Numbered from the stretch's first letter, positions 24,614 to 38,696 are shown. The stretch is DNA of 64,000 bases from Deinococcus grandis (GCF_001485435.1 NZ_BCMS01000001.1:319501-383500), one strand, 5' to 3'. The notes: generated by a model from the sequence alone, not told the origin. A program made the numbers and translations.

Positions 24614-24768
24614 ATGAACTCCGGTTGAAAGTGTTGCAACATCTTTCAATCCGAGCGGATGCGACTCGCAGAGCTGCGCAGCAGAGAAGGAGCAAAGCGC
24701 CCCTCCGAACGTGGAGGTTGCAATCCGGTGAAGTTCCGGATGGTCAGCGAAACAGACGGAATCCGTAT
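24614..24768. repeat. Dispersed terminal-inverted-repeat element, copy 3
   Basis: Bounded by ATGAACTCCG and CGGAATCCGTAT, opposite orientation to copies 2 and 5. It contains the TTGAAAG/CTTTCAA hairpin, AATCCGAGCGGATGCGA, and the CAATCCGG...CCGGAT hairpin near the right end. It is about 155 bp, longer than the 136-bp copies because the central part differs. It begins two bases after the panB stop codon, so it will be in the panB transcript. Confidence 0.85.
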
Positions 24769-24807
24769 GACCCTCCCTGAACGGTACTGACGCAGCCTGT
24801 GCTGACG

Positions 24808-25389
24808 CTACGCCCCGTCGTCCGCGTCCCGTAGCTCGCGCAGCGGCACGACTGCCGCGACGTTCCCCACGATCCGCCCTGCATGCCAGCGGGGCGAGCC
24901 CGTGATCACGACCTCCAGCAGCGACCCGTCCGGGCGGCGCAGCCGCGTGCGGTACGTGCTCGACGTGCCCGCCGAACGGTGATCGCGCGCGTCCCGCAGC
25001 GCCGCGTGGTCCTCCCGCACCGTGAACTCGAACGGCGTGCGCCCCAGCACCCGCTCGGGCGTCAGGCCCAGCATCCCCGCGTACGCCCGGTTCACGAACA
25101 CGAACCGCCCGTCCTCGTCCGTCACGGTCAGGCCGTGCTCGACGGACTCCATGACCTGCCGCGCGAAGGTCAGCTCCTGCCCGTACGCCTCCTTCAGCTC
25201 GCGGTGCCCGCGCAGCAGCCTCACCAGCCGCGGCGCCAACCAGCCCGCGACGCCCAGCGTCACCAGGACCGGCAGGATCACCACGAACGCCTGCGGGCGC
25301 GGCACCAGCAGCGCCACCAGGAACGACTCCAGCATCAGCAGGGCGAACAGCACGTACGCCACCCTCAACTCCAGCTGACCCGGTCTCAT
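24808..25389 (-). CDS. PAS-domain membrane protein, no output domain
   Basis: A 193-residue protein: two N-terminal membrane helices (about 9-24 and 29-46), a short coiled stretch RLLRGHRELKEAYGQELTFARQVMES, and one PAS domain (about 72-185) with GLTVTDEDGRFVFVNRAYAGMLGLTPERVLG and the end block LRRPDGSLLEVVITGSP. There is no kinase, GGDEF or HTH domain after it, so it is either a stand-alone sensor acting on a partner or a remnant of a longer sensor. ATG at 25389 starts just before the first helix. Transcribed divergently from small membrane proteins. Confidence 0.83.
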   Translation of the reverse strand: MRPGQLELRVAYVLFALLMLESFLVALLVPRPQAFVVILPVLVTLGVAGWLAPRLVRLLRGHRELKEAYGQELTFARQVMESVEHGLTVTDEDGRFVFVNRAYAGMLGLTPERVLGRTPFEFTVREDHAALRDARDHRSAGTSSTYRTRLRRPDGSLLEVVITGSPRWHAGRIVGNVAAVVPLRELRDADDGA

Positions 25390-25498
25390 GAGTACAGGGT
25401 GCCCCGCCCGCCCTTGCAGGGTTCTTACGTCCCCCCACGTTGAACGGGGCCGCAGATCGGCGTGCGGACCGCCACCGGGGCCGGTACCCTCGGAGCGG

Positions 25499-25720
25499 AT
25501 GAACTTCCGGACTGGCTGTCTCCCTGGCCTGCTGTTGAGCGGCGGGGTGGGCCTCGTGGGGACCTTCGCGCTGCTGACGGCGGTCATGATCGGGTTCAAC
25601 GTGGGGTACACCTCGGCGCTGGACCGGCATCACGGTCAGGTGGCGACGGTCGTGGCGGGCCTGTGTGCGGGACTGCAACTGCTGATCATCGGCGTGTTCG
25701 CGTTCCTGGGCTGGGTGTGA
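25499..25720 (+). CDS. Small membrane protein, 73 aa
   Basis: Two hydrophobic segments (about 8-31 and 50-72) separated by a short hydrophilic loop with SALDRHHGQ. The ATG at 25499 is preceded by GGAGCGG, a weak ribosome binding site. No family recognised. It may be translated together with the 37-residue reading frame that starts six bases after its stop. Confidence 0.6.
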   Translation: MNFRTGCLPGLLLSGGVGLVGTFALLTAVMIGFNVGYTSALDRHHGQVATVVAGLCAGLQLLIIGVFAFLGWV

Positions 25721-25726
25721 CCTCCG

Positions 25727-25840
25727 GTGACGCGCCGCGCGGGGCAGCGGGTGGTCCTGGGTGGGGTGCTGGGCCTGGGGGTCCTGGTGGCGGGGGTGTT
25801 GCTGGCTGATCACCTGCTGCTGCCGCATTCGGGTTGGTAG
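25727..25840 (+). CDS. Putative 37-aa single-span membrane peptide
   Basis: A GTG-initiated short frame six bases after the preceding stop. It encodes a basic N-terminus (VTRRAGQR), one hydrophobic helix of about 20 residues rich in Val, Leu and Gly, and a short tail LPHSGW. The composition fits a small membrane protein, but no clear Shine-Dalgarno is present and GC-rich DNA makes such frames by chance. Confidence 0.35.
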   Translation: MTRRAGQRVVLGGVLGLGVLVAGVLLADHLLLPHSGW

Positions 25841-25896
25841 GCGCGTCAAGTCCCGGTGTCACAGCGCCGTGACCGGGCGGGCTCTATCCTGGTTGG

Positions 25897-31202
<5,306 letters not shown>

Positions 31203-31206
<4 letters not shown>

Positions 31207-32111
31207 CTTTATTACAAACCGATGACACGGCATTTATGGATCGGACGCTTGATGAGATGGTCGATCTCTGTTATGAAAATTTGCGAACAAAGATAGAAGC
31301 CTTATTCCAAATGGGAGAATATGATTGGAGAAAATTTAACTACACTGCATTTATAGATAATTTTGAAGATTCAGGAGAAAAACTGGTTGCTATTTATCTG
31401 GTTAACTCAATTGTATATATGAGTGAAATTTTTTGCGAAGCCTCACTTCTGCAAAAAGTTAACAGTTTGGTATCGAATGCTGCGTTCTCTGATGCGGTTA
31501 AGTTTATCCCAATTTCTGGCGGAGGTGAGGTGACAGTCGATAGTGGCTTCAGATTTACAAGTTTGGTAAGGAAAAGCAGTAAATATAAAGATGATAAATA
31601 TTTTCCTTCTCTTGAAGGCCTAATCCGAAGTTGTAAAAATGGAGAGATGCTAGAGATCATTTTTGTTGATGATATAATGTCAACTGGCCAGCAATTTGAT
31701 GCTCTTATGAAAAAAGAATTTATAATATGCGGCCAGAATACTTCTCTTTTTGATCTATGGCGTTCTAGGCGTGCCAAAATTGCTTATATTCCAATAGTCG
31801 CTACGGAATATTCTTTAGAAAGATTTGAGGAATACGGCTCAATTATTTACCCGTGTTTTACCATTGACCATGAATACAATTTGCTCACAAATATACCTAA
31901 ATACTTCCCTCAATGGCTGACTAATACTATTAATGTATTTGAAGCCATCAATTCTATGAATAAAAAGCTTAATAAATCTGGTCTTGGAATAGCGGGCCAG
32001 GGAGAATTGGCGCTAACTTTGGCATTTTTTAACTCGACTCCAGACTCAACACTTCCATTACTATGGTCTAAGGATGAAAGCGAAATACATCTGTTGAGGA
32101 GGCACGCATGA
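31203..32111 (+). CDS. Phosphoribosyltransferase-like protein of AT-rich conflict operon (PRTase-CE type)
   Basis: A 302-residue protein and first gene of the AT-rich operon. The PRPP-binding loop signature of phosphoribosyltransferases is seen in IIFVDDIMSTGQQ (about 152-164). The C-terminal block LPLLWSKDES with an upstream FFNSTPDSTLP resembles the tail of the PRTase family described by Aravind and colleagues in prokaryotic conflict operons (PRTase-CE); that match is from memory. Unlike salvage enzymes it has an extra N-terminal helical region (1-90). GTG at 31203 overlaps the dnaE stop (GTGA), with GGGGG about nine bases upstream; an in-frame ATG lies at 31236. Its stop overlaps the next gene by four bases. 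The substrate is unknown. Confidence 0.8.
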
Positions 32112-33940
32112 GTGATGAAATGGCTATTGAGTCTGTAATAACTGCGGCTTTTTCGAGCTATAGAAGTGAATGGATGCAGGATTTACATTCATACTATACC
32201 GAGCCAAAATACTTTCCTGAATTGGTCACTCCTAGACCGTGTTTCCTCATAGGTGGGCGGGGCACTGGTAAAACTACTGCTCTGAAATCTATGGCTTATA
32301 GTTTCCAAAAAGAAGAAATATCTAAAAAAATTGATAGAAATTATTTTGGAATCTATCATAAATTTGAGATTGGGCTTGCTAACTCATTTTCGGGTAAAGA
32401 TATAAGTAGCGAAGCTTGGACAGTTTTATTTAGCCATTACTTAAATTTAAGAATATGCTTGATGACATTGGATTTGCTTAAAAATTTGGTAAATGACAAT
32501 ATTATAAAAGACGAAGAAGTAGATCTTAATCCAATGATGGTTAGTCTCGGTTTGAGTCCCGTTAATTCTATAACCGGCGCGTTCGCCAGTCTTCGAATGG
32601 AAATCTCATCGTTCTCTCGAGCTATTAATAATCCCAAAAAAATTCAAGAGATAAATACATCTATATTGAATATCCCTGTAGGTGAATTATTTAGTAGTAT
32701 ATCGGAGTCCCAGTCTTTATCAAAAAAATTCATATATCTGATTTTTGATGAATTCGAAAACTTGCATAGTTGGCAGCAAAAAATATTTAATACTCTAGTT
32801 AAACACTGTGGAGGGAATTTCGTATATAAGGTAGGCGCGAAAAAGAATGGATTAAAAACAAAATATACATTAGCTGACGATGAGCCTTTATTCTCGCCTC
32901 AAGATTATGCGAAAATAGACATAGATGAGCGCGTGTCGACTAGTGAGTTCAGTGAATTTGCGGGAAATGTGTGCAATATTAGGTTACGTCGCATTCAAGA
33001 GGGAAGTAGTGCTATCCGTTGTCCGGAAATTAACATAAAACTTCTGCTAGAGAAACTGGACATGGAAGCAGAGGCCATCAAGCTCGGAATCAAAGAGAGA
33101 AACAAATCTACTAATGAGAGCATATCTAGATTGACCAGTTTGGTCAATATTGATAAAATACACCAGCTAACTGAGTTGCAGAAATTCTATATTTACTACT
33201 TAGTAGAAAAAAACCAAAGTTCGTTGGATAGGGAAATAAAGGCCTATTTGGAAAAGGACTCGAATTGGATTACGAATTTTGAGAACTATAAATTCGACCT
33301 CCTATTCAAAATAAGAACCGGAAAAGTAGGGGTAGTAAAATATTATTGCGGTTGGGAAACTTATGTTGGTCTGTCGGGTAACAATATCAGGTTTATCTTA
33401 ATGTTGCTGGAAAGCACCCTACTCACTGCCGTGAAAGAAAATAAAGGCAGTCTGCCGTCTAAGATTGATGCTGAAACGCAAACCAAATCTTGCAAAGATG
33501 TTGCTCAATCGGTGTTCGATGAAATCGCTGGTCTATCATATGATGGTCCTCAATATCAGCAAATTGTGGTAGGGTTTGGTAAAATATTTGGTTATTATGC
33601 CAGAAATATAGTCAAAAAATCTCCAGAGTTGAATCAATTTAACATAAGCGATATATCATTACATAAAGAAACAGAAGAATTTGTCAGAAGATGTGTAATG
33701 CATTATGTTTTGTTGGAATCTAAGGAGACAAAACAGACCAGAAAGGATGAGATTAGCGAGTATGATTACTCATTGCATCCTATATTTTCTCCAAAGTTTA
33801 ATTATAGTAATAGAAGGGGCAGAAAATTCAGCATCACTTCTGAGTCATTCGAAAAAATAAAGCAAAACCCAGAATATGGGGTTAAGTCTATTCTTAAAGA
33901 TTCGGCCCGTATCGAGGAAAAAGGTGGGCTTTTTGATTAA
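32108..33940 (+). CDS. ORC/CDC6-like P-loop ATPase of AT-rich conflict operon
   Basis: A 610-residue AAA+/STAND-type ATPase. Walker A is GGRGTGKTT (49-57), Walker B is LIFDEFEN (211-218), followed by a sensor-like region GGNFVYKVGAKK. The arrangement with a tryptophan-containing helix after Walker B resembles ORC/CDC6-like ATPases seen in defence and conflict operons. Residues 300-610 form a long helical C-terminal region with no recognised domain, plausibly a recognition or oligomerisation module. AGGAGG five bases before the ATG is a strong ribosome binding site. It overlaps the PRTase gene by four bases, so the two products are probably made in fixed ratio and may interact. Very AT-rich codons. 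Confidence 0.82.
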   Translation: MSDEMAIESVITAAFSSYRSEWMQDLHSYYTEPKYFPELVTPRPCFLIGGRGTGKTTALKSMAYSFQKEEISKKIDRNYFGIYHKFEIGLANSFSGKDISSEAWTVLFSHYLNLRICLMTLDLLKNLVNDNIIKDEEVDLNPMMVSLGLSPVNSITGAFASLRMEISSFSRAINNPKKIQEINTSILNIPVGELFSSISESQSLSKKFIYLIFDEFENLHSWQQKIFNTLVKHCGGNFVYKVGAKKNGLKTKYTLADDEPLFSPQDYAKIDIDERVSTSEFSEFAGNVCNIRLRRIQEGSSAIRCPEINIKLLLEKLDMEAEAIKLGIKERNKSTNESISRLTSLVNIDKIHQLTELQKFYIYYLVEKNQSSLDREIKAYLEKDSNWITNFENYKFDLLFKIRTGKVGVVKYYCGWETYVGLSGNNIRFILMLLESTLLTAVKENKGSLPSKIDAETQTKSCKDVAQSVFDEIAGLSYDGPQYQQIVVGFGKIFGYYARNIVKKSPELNQFNISDISLHKETEEFVRRCVMHYVLLESKETKQTRKDEISEYDYSLHPIFSPKFNYSNRRGRKFSITSESFEKIKQNPEYGVKSILKDSARIEEKGGLFD

Positions 33941-33941
33941 G

Positions 33942-34769
33942 ATGGTTGCATATTTAGGTAAATTGGAAAATTTTAAAGAAAATACAATCTATGTTAATCC
34001 TTCATCCGATAAGAATGGAAAGGTAGTAATGCTTTTCGGTGAAGATACATTTGAATTGCCACTTTTTGACGAAGAGGCCATCCAAGAGCGACTTGGCTCA
34101 ATTTCAGATCAATTTACCTTGGATATAACTGATTTAGATTTGACAGTATGGGCGCCTATAGTTAGAGCTCTTGTGTTGGGGAAATTGAAAACAAATGTGA
34201 TTTACCATGCGCCTTCCGAATATTGGGATGTATTCCCTATAGACCGCGATTTTGGTGGGATTAATACTGAAATAAGTACAAAAATCGAGCCAATACAGGG
34301 TTTTACTCCTGTCTTTTCCTCAGATCAGCCTCAGATATTTGTGCCAATACTTGGTTTCCAAGGAAACCGAGCATTATATCTCTATAATGCAATAGAGCCC
34401 AGATCTGCAGATATATACCCCATTATCAGTCTTAGGGGATTAAAACCAACGCACTACCAAGATGCACTAATATCTAATCGAGTGTTTTTACTTAAAGATG
34501 CTATATATAGAAGGGTTAAGCATATATATGTGTTCGGATATAAAGAAACCGTCAATTTTTTGCAAGAGCTGGCGCAAAAATTTCCTGAACATAAAATTCG
34601 TATAGGCCTACTGGGTCCCCGAATTCAATGTCTCGGTGCTATCGTGTGCGCCAGTAGAAATCCGGATAAGTTCGAGCTAATTTATGATCATCCAAAGCCT
34701 TATGCTCCTGTATTGCCCTTAAAAAGAATAAAGGTCGAAGTAAGCCACGCGGAGATAAATGAAAATTGA
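33942..34769 (+). CDS. Orphan protein of AT-rich conflict operon, 275 aa
   Basis: I do not recognise this family. The ATG at 33942 lies one base after the ATPase stop. The product is a soluble mixed alpha/beta protein: a short N-terminal VAYLGKLENF, FGEDTFELPLFDEEAI, a Trp-containing segment LTVWAPIVRALVLGKL, and a central block ILGFQGNRALYLYNAIEPRSAD with a Gly-rich turn that could bind a nucleotide or sugar. Towards the end it has YVFGYKETVNFLQELAQKF and IGLLGPRIQCLGAIV. No nuclease motif, membrane segment or zinc site is evident. Its place between ATPase and methyltransferase, with an 11-base overlap with the latter, implies a shared function with them. Confidence 0.72.
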   Translation: MVAYLGKLENFKENTIYVNPSSDKNGKVVMLFGEDTFELPLFDEEAIQERLGSISDQFTLDITDLDLTVWAPIVRALVLGKLKTNVIYHAPSEYWDVFPIDRDFGGINTEISTKIEPIQGFTPVFSSDQPQIFVPILGFQGNRALYLYNAIEPRSADIYPIISLRGLKPTHYQDALISNRVFLLKDAIYRRVKHIYVFGYKETVNFLQELAQKFPEHKIRIGLLGPRIQCLGAIVCASRNPDKFELIYDHPKPYAPVLPLKRIKVEVSHAEINEN

Positions 34770-35862
34770 CAGACATATTACCCCGGAAGCTATTTCGGCG
34801 CACATAATCAATGATTTGATCCAAGGGGGAAGAAAGTATTTTGGCATAGCTGCGGATTTCTCTTGCGCTAGTGGTGAACTCATTAAAAAAATTATAGATA
34901 ATATATCTCTTCGAAAAATTATTCTTAACGATATTGACCGTGCAGTGATAAATAAAAACCTGTTTTTTAATTATGAGACAGAAATATTTAATGTAGATTT
35001 TGAAAGAGAGGAATGCGCTGACTTTTTGGGATTTTACGGAAAATGTGATCTGATAATATTAAATCCCCCATACAGTATGCGTGGAGCTAGTAAATATAAC
35101 ACAAATATAGGCAATGTAAGCATTAAATCTAGCAGAGCCATGAAACATATTTTGCACGCTCTTAGATTCCTATCTAGCAATGGAGTAATGTATTGTATAG
35201 TTCCTACTAATATATTAACGTCCGAAATGGATAAAAAGATAATCTTATCATTAGTAAACAGTGCGGATATTACAGAAATAAAGAGATTCGGAAGAGGTCA
35301 TTTTGCATCTGCTAGTGTAGAAACGGTTTTAATCCGTATTGAAAATTATAAAGATGTAGAGTTTTGTAAATTATGTAAAAGTGGTATACCTGGAGAATCA
35401 GAAAAATCATCTAGTTTCAGCTTAACGAGAGGCAATGTGCCAATTCACTCTTTGGACGGCCGTATTTACACTCGATCTGGCAAGAATAGAATTCCATTTG
35501 TGCATACTACAAATATTGATGCGACCAAGGCGTTGTTTATAAACAGGAATACTAAATATAGGATTGTTTCTGGTAGATTTATATTGCTGCCTCGAGTAGG
35601 GAGTCCAAAATTAAATAAAATCAAAATACATGAAGGCGAACTGGCGGTTTCCGACTGTGTAATAGTTATACAGGGAGACATGATAGATTTGCTGCACTGG
35701 TATTTAGTTAATAATTATCTAAAACTAGAAGCTATATACTCAGGACACTGTGCAAAATACACAACCATTTCTCGTTTGAATGAGTTGCTTTTTAATTTTG
35801 AATTAGAAAATAGCAGTGATGAAAGAGTGGGCGAAAGATCTATGGTGCAGTCTGTCATATAA
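34759..35862 (+). CDS. N6-adenine DNA methyltransferase of AT-rich conflict operon
   Basis: A 367-residue class I SAM-dependent methyltransferase. SAM-binding motif I appears as DFSCASGE (33-40), an acidic strand-2 residue in ILNDID, and catalytic motif IV NPPY (102-105) in LIILNPPYSMRGAS, the signature of N6-adenine methylation as in type I HsdM and related enzymes. Residues about 190-340 differ from the core and probably hold the target-recognition part. No restriction endonuclease gene of usual type lies next to it, so it may modify DNA as self-marking for the operon. GGAG four bases before the ATG supports the start; it overlaps the orphan gene by 11 bases. Last gene of the AT-rich operon. 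Confidence 0.85.
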   Translation: MKIDRHITPEAISAHIINDLIQGGRKYFGIAADFSCASGELIKKIIDNISLRKIILNDIDRAVINKNLFFNYETEIFNVDFEREECADFLGFYGKCDLIILNPPYSMRGASKYNTNIGNVSIKSSRAMKHILHALRFLSSNGVMYCIVPTNILTSEMDKKIILSLVNSADITEIKRFGRGHFASASVETVLIRIENYKDVEFCKLCKSGIPGESEKSSSFSLTRGNVPIHSLDGRIYTRSGKNRIPFVHTTNIDATKALFINRNTKYRIVSGRFILLPRVGSPKLNKIKIHEGELAVSDCVIVIQGDMIDLLHWYLVNNYLKLEAIYSGHCAKYTTISRLNELLFNFELENSSDERVGERSMVQSVI

Positions 35863-35918
35863 CACGTCAAAAAACTATTGAATCTGTAAAAAGCAAAATG
35901 TGTTGACCTAGATGAACC

Positions 35919-36287
35919 ATGTTGTCAATTCGCGTTTTCCGTGACCTGAACTTGAAGATTCTGGTGCCGCGTGCGCGTGAGTTGAGGCGGGCCATGACGT
36001 CTGCGGAGCGGCGGTTGTGGTTCGATCTGCTGCGGTCGCATCCTGCGCGGTTTCGTCGGCAGGTGCCGCTGCTGGGTTTCATCCTGGATTTCTACGCGCC
36101 GTCCGCGCGGGTGTGCGTGGAGGTGGACGGCGCGTCGCATGATTCGCCGGATGCTGTGGCGTATGACGCCGAGCGGTCGCGGGTGCTGGCGGGGGCGGGG
36201 ATCCGGGTGCTGCGCGTGCGGAACGTGGAGGTCATGCTGAACCTGCCGGGTGTGGCCGCCCTGATCGAATCGGCACTCCAGCGATAA
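35919..36287 (+). CDS. DUF559 endonuclease-like protein (Vsr/restriction-endonuclease fold)
   Basis: A 122-residue DUF559 protein: RARELRRAMTSAERRLW, then FRRQVPLLGFILDFYAP, RVCVEVDGASHD and the end block RVLRVRNVEVM. DUF559 members have the very-short-patch-repair/type II restriction nuclease fold; here the acid in FILDFYAP and the E-x-D in CVEVDG fit the active-site positions. Substrate and role are not known for the family. The first ten codons still look like the AT-rich DNA upstream while the rest is GC-rich host DNA, so the boundary of the foreign island lies at or inside its 5' end. No clear ribosome binding site before the ATG at 35919. Confidence 0.8.
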   Translation: MLSIRVFRDLNLKILVPRARELRRAMTSAERRLWFDLLRSHPARFRRQVPLLGFILDFYAPSARVCVEVDGASHDSPDAVAYDAERSRVLAGAGIRVLRVRNVEVMLNLPGVAALIESALQR

Positions 36288-36293
36288 AAAAAG

Positions 36294-36312
36294 GCTCCCC
36301 TGTGAGGGGAGC
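36294..36312 (-). terminator. Intrinsic terminator for pilT
   Basis: On the minus strand GCTCCCC, loop TCACA, GGGGAGC, then CC and a run of seven T. It is a classic rho-independent terminator about 50 bases after the pilT stop. Confidence 0.9.
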
Positions 36313-36337
36313 TGTCAGCGCAGCTGACTGAGGGGTT

Positions 36338-36360
36338 CTCTGCGCAGCAGAGGGGTTTTT
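36338..36360 (+). terminator. Terminator for the DUF559 gene
   Basis: CTCTGC, loop GCA, GCAGAG followed by GGGG and TTTTT at 36356-36360, about 50 bases after the DUF559 stop on the plus strand. Confidence 0.7.
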
Positions 36361-36364
36361 CCGC

Positions 36365-37441
36365 TTACGCGTATTTGGCGCGCATCATCATGATCTTGAG
36401 TTCGTGGGGGCTGGTGGCGCTCTGCAGGGCGTCGTCTTCGTGCATGAGGCCTTCCTGGACGAGGTGGGCGAGGTGCTGGTCGAAGGTGTGCATGCCGCGG
36501 GCGCCGCCTTCCTGGAGGGCCTGTTTGATTTCTTCCATGCGTTCGGGGTCTTTGATGCATTCGCGGACGGTGGGGGTGCCGAGCATGATTTCGAGGCCGA
36601 GGACGCGGCCGCCGCCGACTTTGGGCAGGAGGCGCTGGCTGACGATGCCGACGATGCTTTCGCTGAGGCCCTGGCGGATCTGGTCGCGTTCGTGGGGGGC
36701 GAAGAAGTCGATGATGCGGTTGACGCTGCGGATGGCGTCCTGGGTGTGCAGGGTGCTGAAGACGAGGTGGCCGGTCTGGGCGGCGCTGAGGGCGGCTTCG
36801 ACGGTTTCCTTGTCGCGCATCTCGCCGATGAGGATGACGTCGGGGTCCTGGCGCATGCTGGCGCGCAGGCCGTTGGCGAAGCTCATGGTGTCCAGGCCCA
36901 GTTCGCGCTGGCTGATCATGGCCATGCGGTCTTTGTGGAGGACCTCGATGGGGTCTTCGAGGGTGACGATGTTGACGGGTTGGGTGGCGTTGATGTGGTC
37001 GAGGAGGCTGGCGAGGGTGGTGGTCTTGCCGCTGCCGGTGGGGCCGGTGACGAGGATCAGGCCGCGTTCGTGCTGCGCGAGCTGTTCGAAGGTCTCGACG
37101 GGGAGGCCGAGTTGCTGGAAGGTGGGGATGGGTTTGTCTTCGATGACGCGCATGATCAGGCCGATGCTGCCGCGTTGCCAGTAGGCGTTGACGCGGAAGC
37201 GGGCGAGGCCTGGGATGCCGTACGCGAAGTCGGCTTCGCGGCGGGTGGTGAAGTCGTCCCACATGGGGCCGTTCATCATTTCGCGGGTGAAGGCTTCGAC
37301 GTGTTCGTGGCCCAGGCGGGTTTCCCCGAAGCGTTTGATCTCGCCGTTGATGCGCCCGGCGGGGGCGCTGCCGGTGCGCAGGTGGATGTCACTGGCTCCT
37401 TCTTTGACAATGGCGGTCAGTACGCTGTTCAGGACACTCAT
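36365..37441 (-). CDS. pilT: Type IV pilus retraction ATPase PilT
   Basis: A 358-residue secretion-ATPase family motor that depolymerises type IV pili for twitching and DNA uptake. Motifs: N-terminal LRTGSAPAGRINGEIKRF PAS-like domain, Walker A TGPTGSGKTT, Asp box TLEDPIE, Walker B DVILIGEMRDKET, His box GHLVFSTLHTQDA, and a C-terminal retraction region. The usual C-terminal AIRNLI retraction motif of PilT is not obvious, so a PilU-like relative cannot be excluded. ATG at 37441. Terminator follows. The pilus structural genes are not in the window. Confidence 0.93.
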   Translation of the reverse strand: MSVLNSVLTAIVKEGASDIHLRTGSAPAGRINGEIKRFGETRLGHEHVEAFTREMMNGPMWDDFTTRREADFAYGIPGLARFRVNAYWQRGSIGLIMRVIEDKPIPTFQQLGLPVETFEQLAQHERGLILVTGPTGSGKTTTLASLLDHINATQPVNIVTLEDPIEVLHKDRMAMISQRELGLDTMSFANGLRASMRQDPDVILIGEMRDKETVEAALSAAQTGHLVFSTLHTQDAIRSVNRIIDFFAPHERDQIRQGLSESIVGIVSQRLLPKVGGGRVLGLEIMLGTPTVRECIKDPERMEEIKQALQEGGARGMHTFDQHLAHLVQEGLMHEDDALQSATSPHELKIMMMRAKYA

Positions 37442-37468
37442 GGTGCCCTCAGGGTAGGGGTTGGGGTC

Positions 37469-38089
37469 TTACAGTTTCGTTGCGCTGGGGTGGGTTTCGG
37501 CGGGGTTCATGACCCCCGTCTGGGGGGCCGCGCCGCGCAGTTTGCGGCTTTCGAGGTCGGCGTGGTGCGTCAGGTAGCGCAGCCAGGCCTTGGCGGTCAT
37601 GGGGCCGAGGCTGTTGTGTGGGATGGTCTGGTCGTCGTTGGGGGGGCGGGTGTGGAGTTGCCGGGCGAGGTCGACGCTGGCGGCGCGGGTGCTGGTGATC
37701 AGGGCCTGCAGCTGGGGCAGGGTGGTGTCCTGCGGGGGGCGGTGGGCGTGGTAGGGCGCGCTGAGGTCGGGGTGCTTCCCGAGTGCCGCGCCGAGGCGGT
37801 GCTGGCCCCAGCGTTCGATGCCGATGATGTGCGCGAGGACTTCGCGGTTGGCGTGCGTGTCGGCGGCCCGCGCGGCGCGGCCGGTGAGGTGCGTGCCGCT
37901 GGTTTCGAGGCTGTGGGCGAGTTCCTGGTAGGAGCTGCGGCCGGCGGGGCGCTCGAGGACGCGGCTGACGACGGCGCCTTTGATGTCGCGCTGGCGGGTG
38001 CGGGCGAGGTACGCGGCGCCGGCGGCCACGCCGACGGTGGCGACCGTGATCAGGGCGGGCACGGCGGGGCTGGTTCTTCGCTGGCTCAT
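37469..38089 (-). CDS. DinB-like four-helix protein with N-terminal membrane anchor
   Basis: A 206-residue protein. Residues about 9-28 are a hydrophobic anchor; the rest looks like a DinB/DUF664-type four-helix bundle with histidines at the positions that bind a metal in the family (LAHIIGIERWGQHRLG and WLRYLTHHADLESRKLRG). Deinococcus carries many expanded DinB-like proteins, some damage-induced, some thiol-transferases that use bacillithiol; I cannot tell which applies. The N-terminal anchor is unusual for the family. It lies 27 bases upstream of pilT on the same strand, so co-transcription is likely. Confidence 0.75.
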   Translation of the reverse strand: MSQRRTSPAVPALITVATVGVAAGAAYLARTRQRDIKGAVVSRVLERPAGRSSYQELAHSLETSGTHLTGRAARAADTHANREVLAHIIGIERWGQHRLGAALGKHPDLSAPYHAHRPPQDTTLPQLQALITSTRAASVDLARQLHTRPPNDDQTIPHNSLGPMTAKAWLRYLTHHADLESRKLRGAAPQTGVMNPAETHPSATKL

Positions 38090-38138
38090 GCCGCATGGTA
38101 CGCGCTTTGCGGGGGTGGGGTTCCGTCCGCCGGGGGGG

Positions 38139-38696
38139 TCAGGGGGGGCAGGTCAGGACCCGGTCGGGCAGGCCGATCAGCCTGACGTGCGAGTCGGCGG
38201 GGCAGGGGAGGGCCTCGCGGAGCATCAGCGGGTGCGCCAGGGTGTACTCGGGCAGGTCCAGATTCAGGCCGCGTGCGCCCCAGCCGAAGCCCTTCCCGAG
38301 CCGCGCGCCGCGCGTGTCCACGGCGACGCACGCGAGAACTGCCCCCTGCGCACCCTCGGGGGTCAGGGTGGGTTCGCCGTACTCCGGCAGGGTGCTCAGG
38401 CGCGCGCCGCGCGGGTCGGTGACGCGCCAGTACCAGCCGTCCTTCTTCTGGTGGGGGACGTACAGGGTCTTCCCGGCCTTCAGCGCCTGCTGCCGCAGCG
38501 GGAGCAGCGCGCGTTCGGGCCCGACGATCAGGGTGTGCTGTCCTATCAGGTCAGGGTGCGCCAGCAGCTGCGCGGCGGCCTTCTTCGCGTGCGTGAAGTT
38601 CGGGCAGTGCCCGTGCGGCGGCAGCGGGTACGCGCAGGCCTGACGGCCCATCAGGTCGTCCCACACGCCCTCCCGGACTGCGCCTGCCGTGGTCAT
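38139..38696 (-). CDS. 5-formyltetrahydrofolate cyclo-ligase-like protein
   Basis: A 185-residue NagB/RpiA-fold protein of the 5-FCL family: CPNFTHAKKAAAQLL, GKTLYVPHQ, the substrate loop RGARLGKGFGWGARGLNLD, and a final DRVL. The true 5-FCL loop GKGGGYYDR is altered to GKGFGWGAR, which marks the 5-FCL-like subgroup rather than the enzyme that makes 5,10-methenyl-THF; some 5-FCL-like proteins have been linked to thiamin metabolism. ATG at 38696. Probably forms an operon with the DinB-like gene downstream, about 50 bases away. Confidence 0.8.
   Translation of the reverse strand: MTTAGAVREGVWDDLMGRQACAYPLPPHGHCPNFTHAKKAAAQLLAHPDLIGQHTLIVGPERALLPLRQQALKAGKTLYVPHQKKDGWYWRVTDPRGARLSTLPEYGEPTLTPEGAQGAVLACVAVDTRGARLGKGFGWGARGLNLDLPEYTLAHPLMLREALPCPADSHVRLIGLPDRVLTCPP

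Noticed and set aside
24614..24768. Riboswitch or T-box at the panB 3' side
   Set aside because: The fold-rich DNA is a copy of a repeat also found at four unrelated places, so it is not a gene-specific regulator.
34759..35862. Complete type I or type II restriction-modification system
   Set aside because: A methyltransferase is present, but no HsdR, HsdS or recognisable cognate endonuclease in the operon; DUF559 is only a possible nuclease of unknown role.
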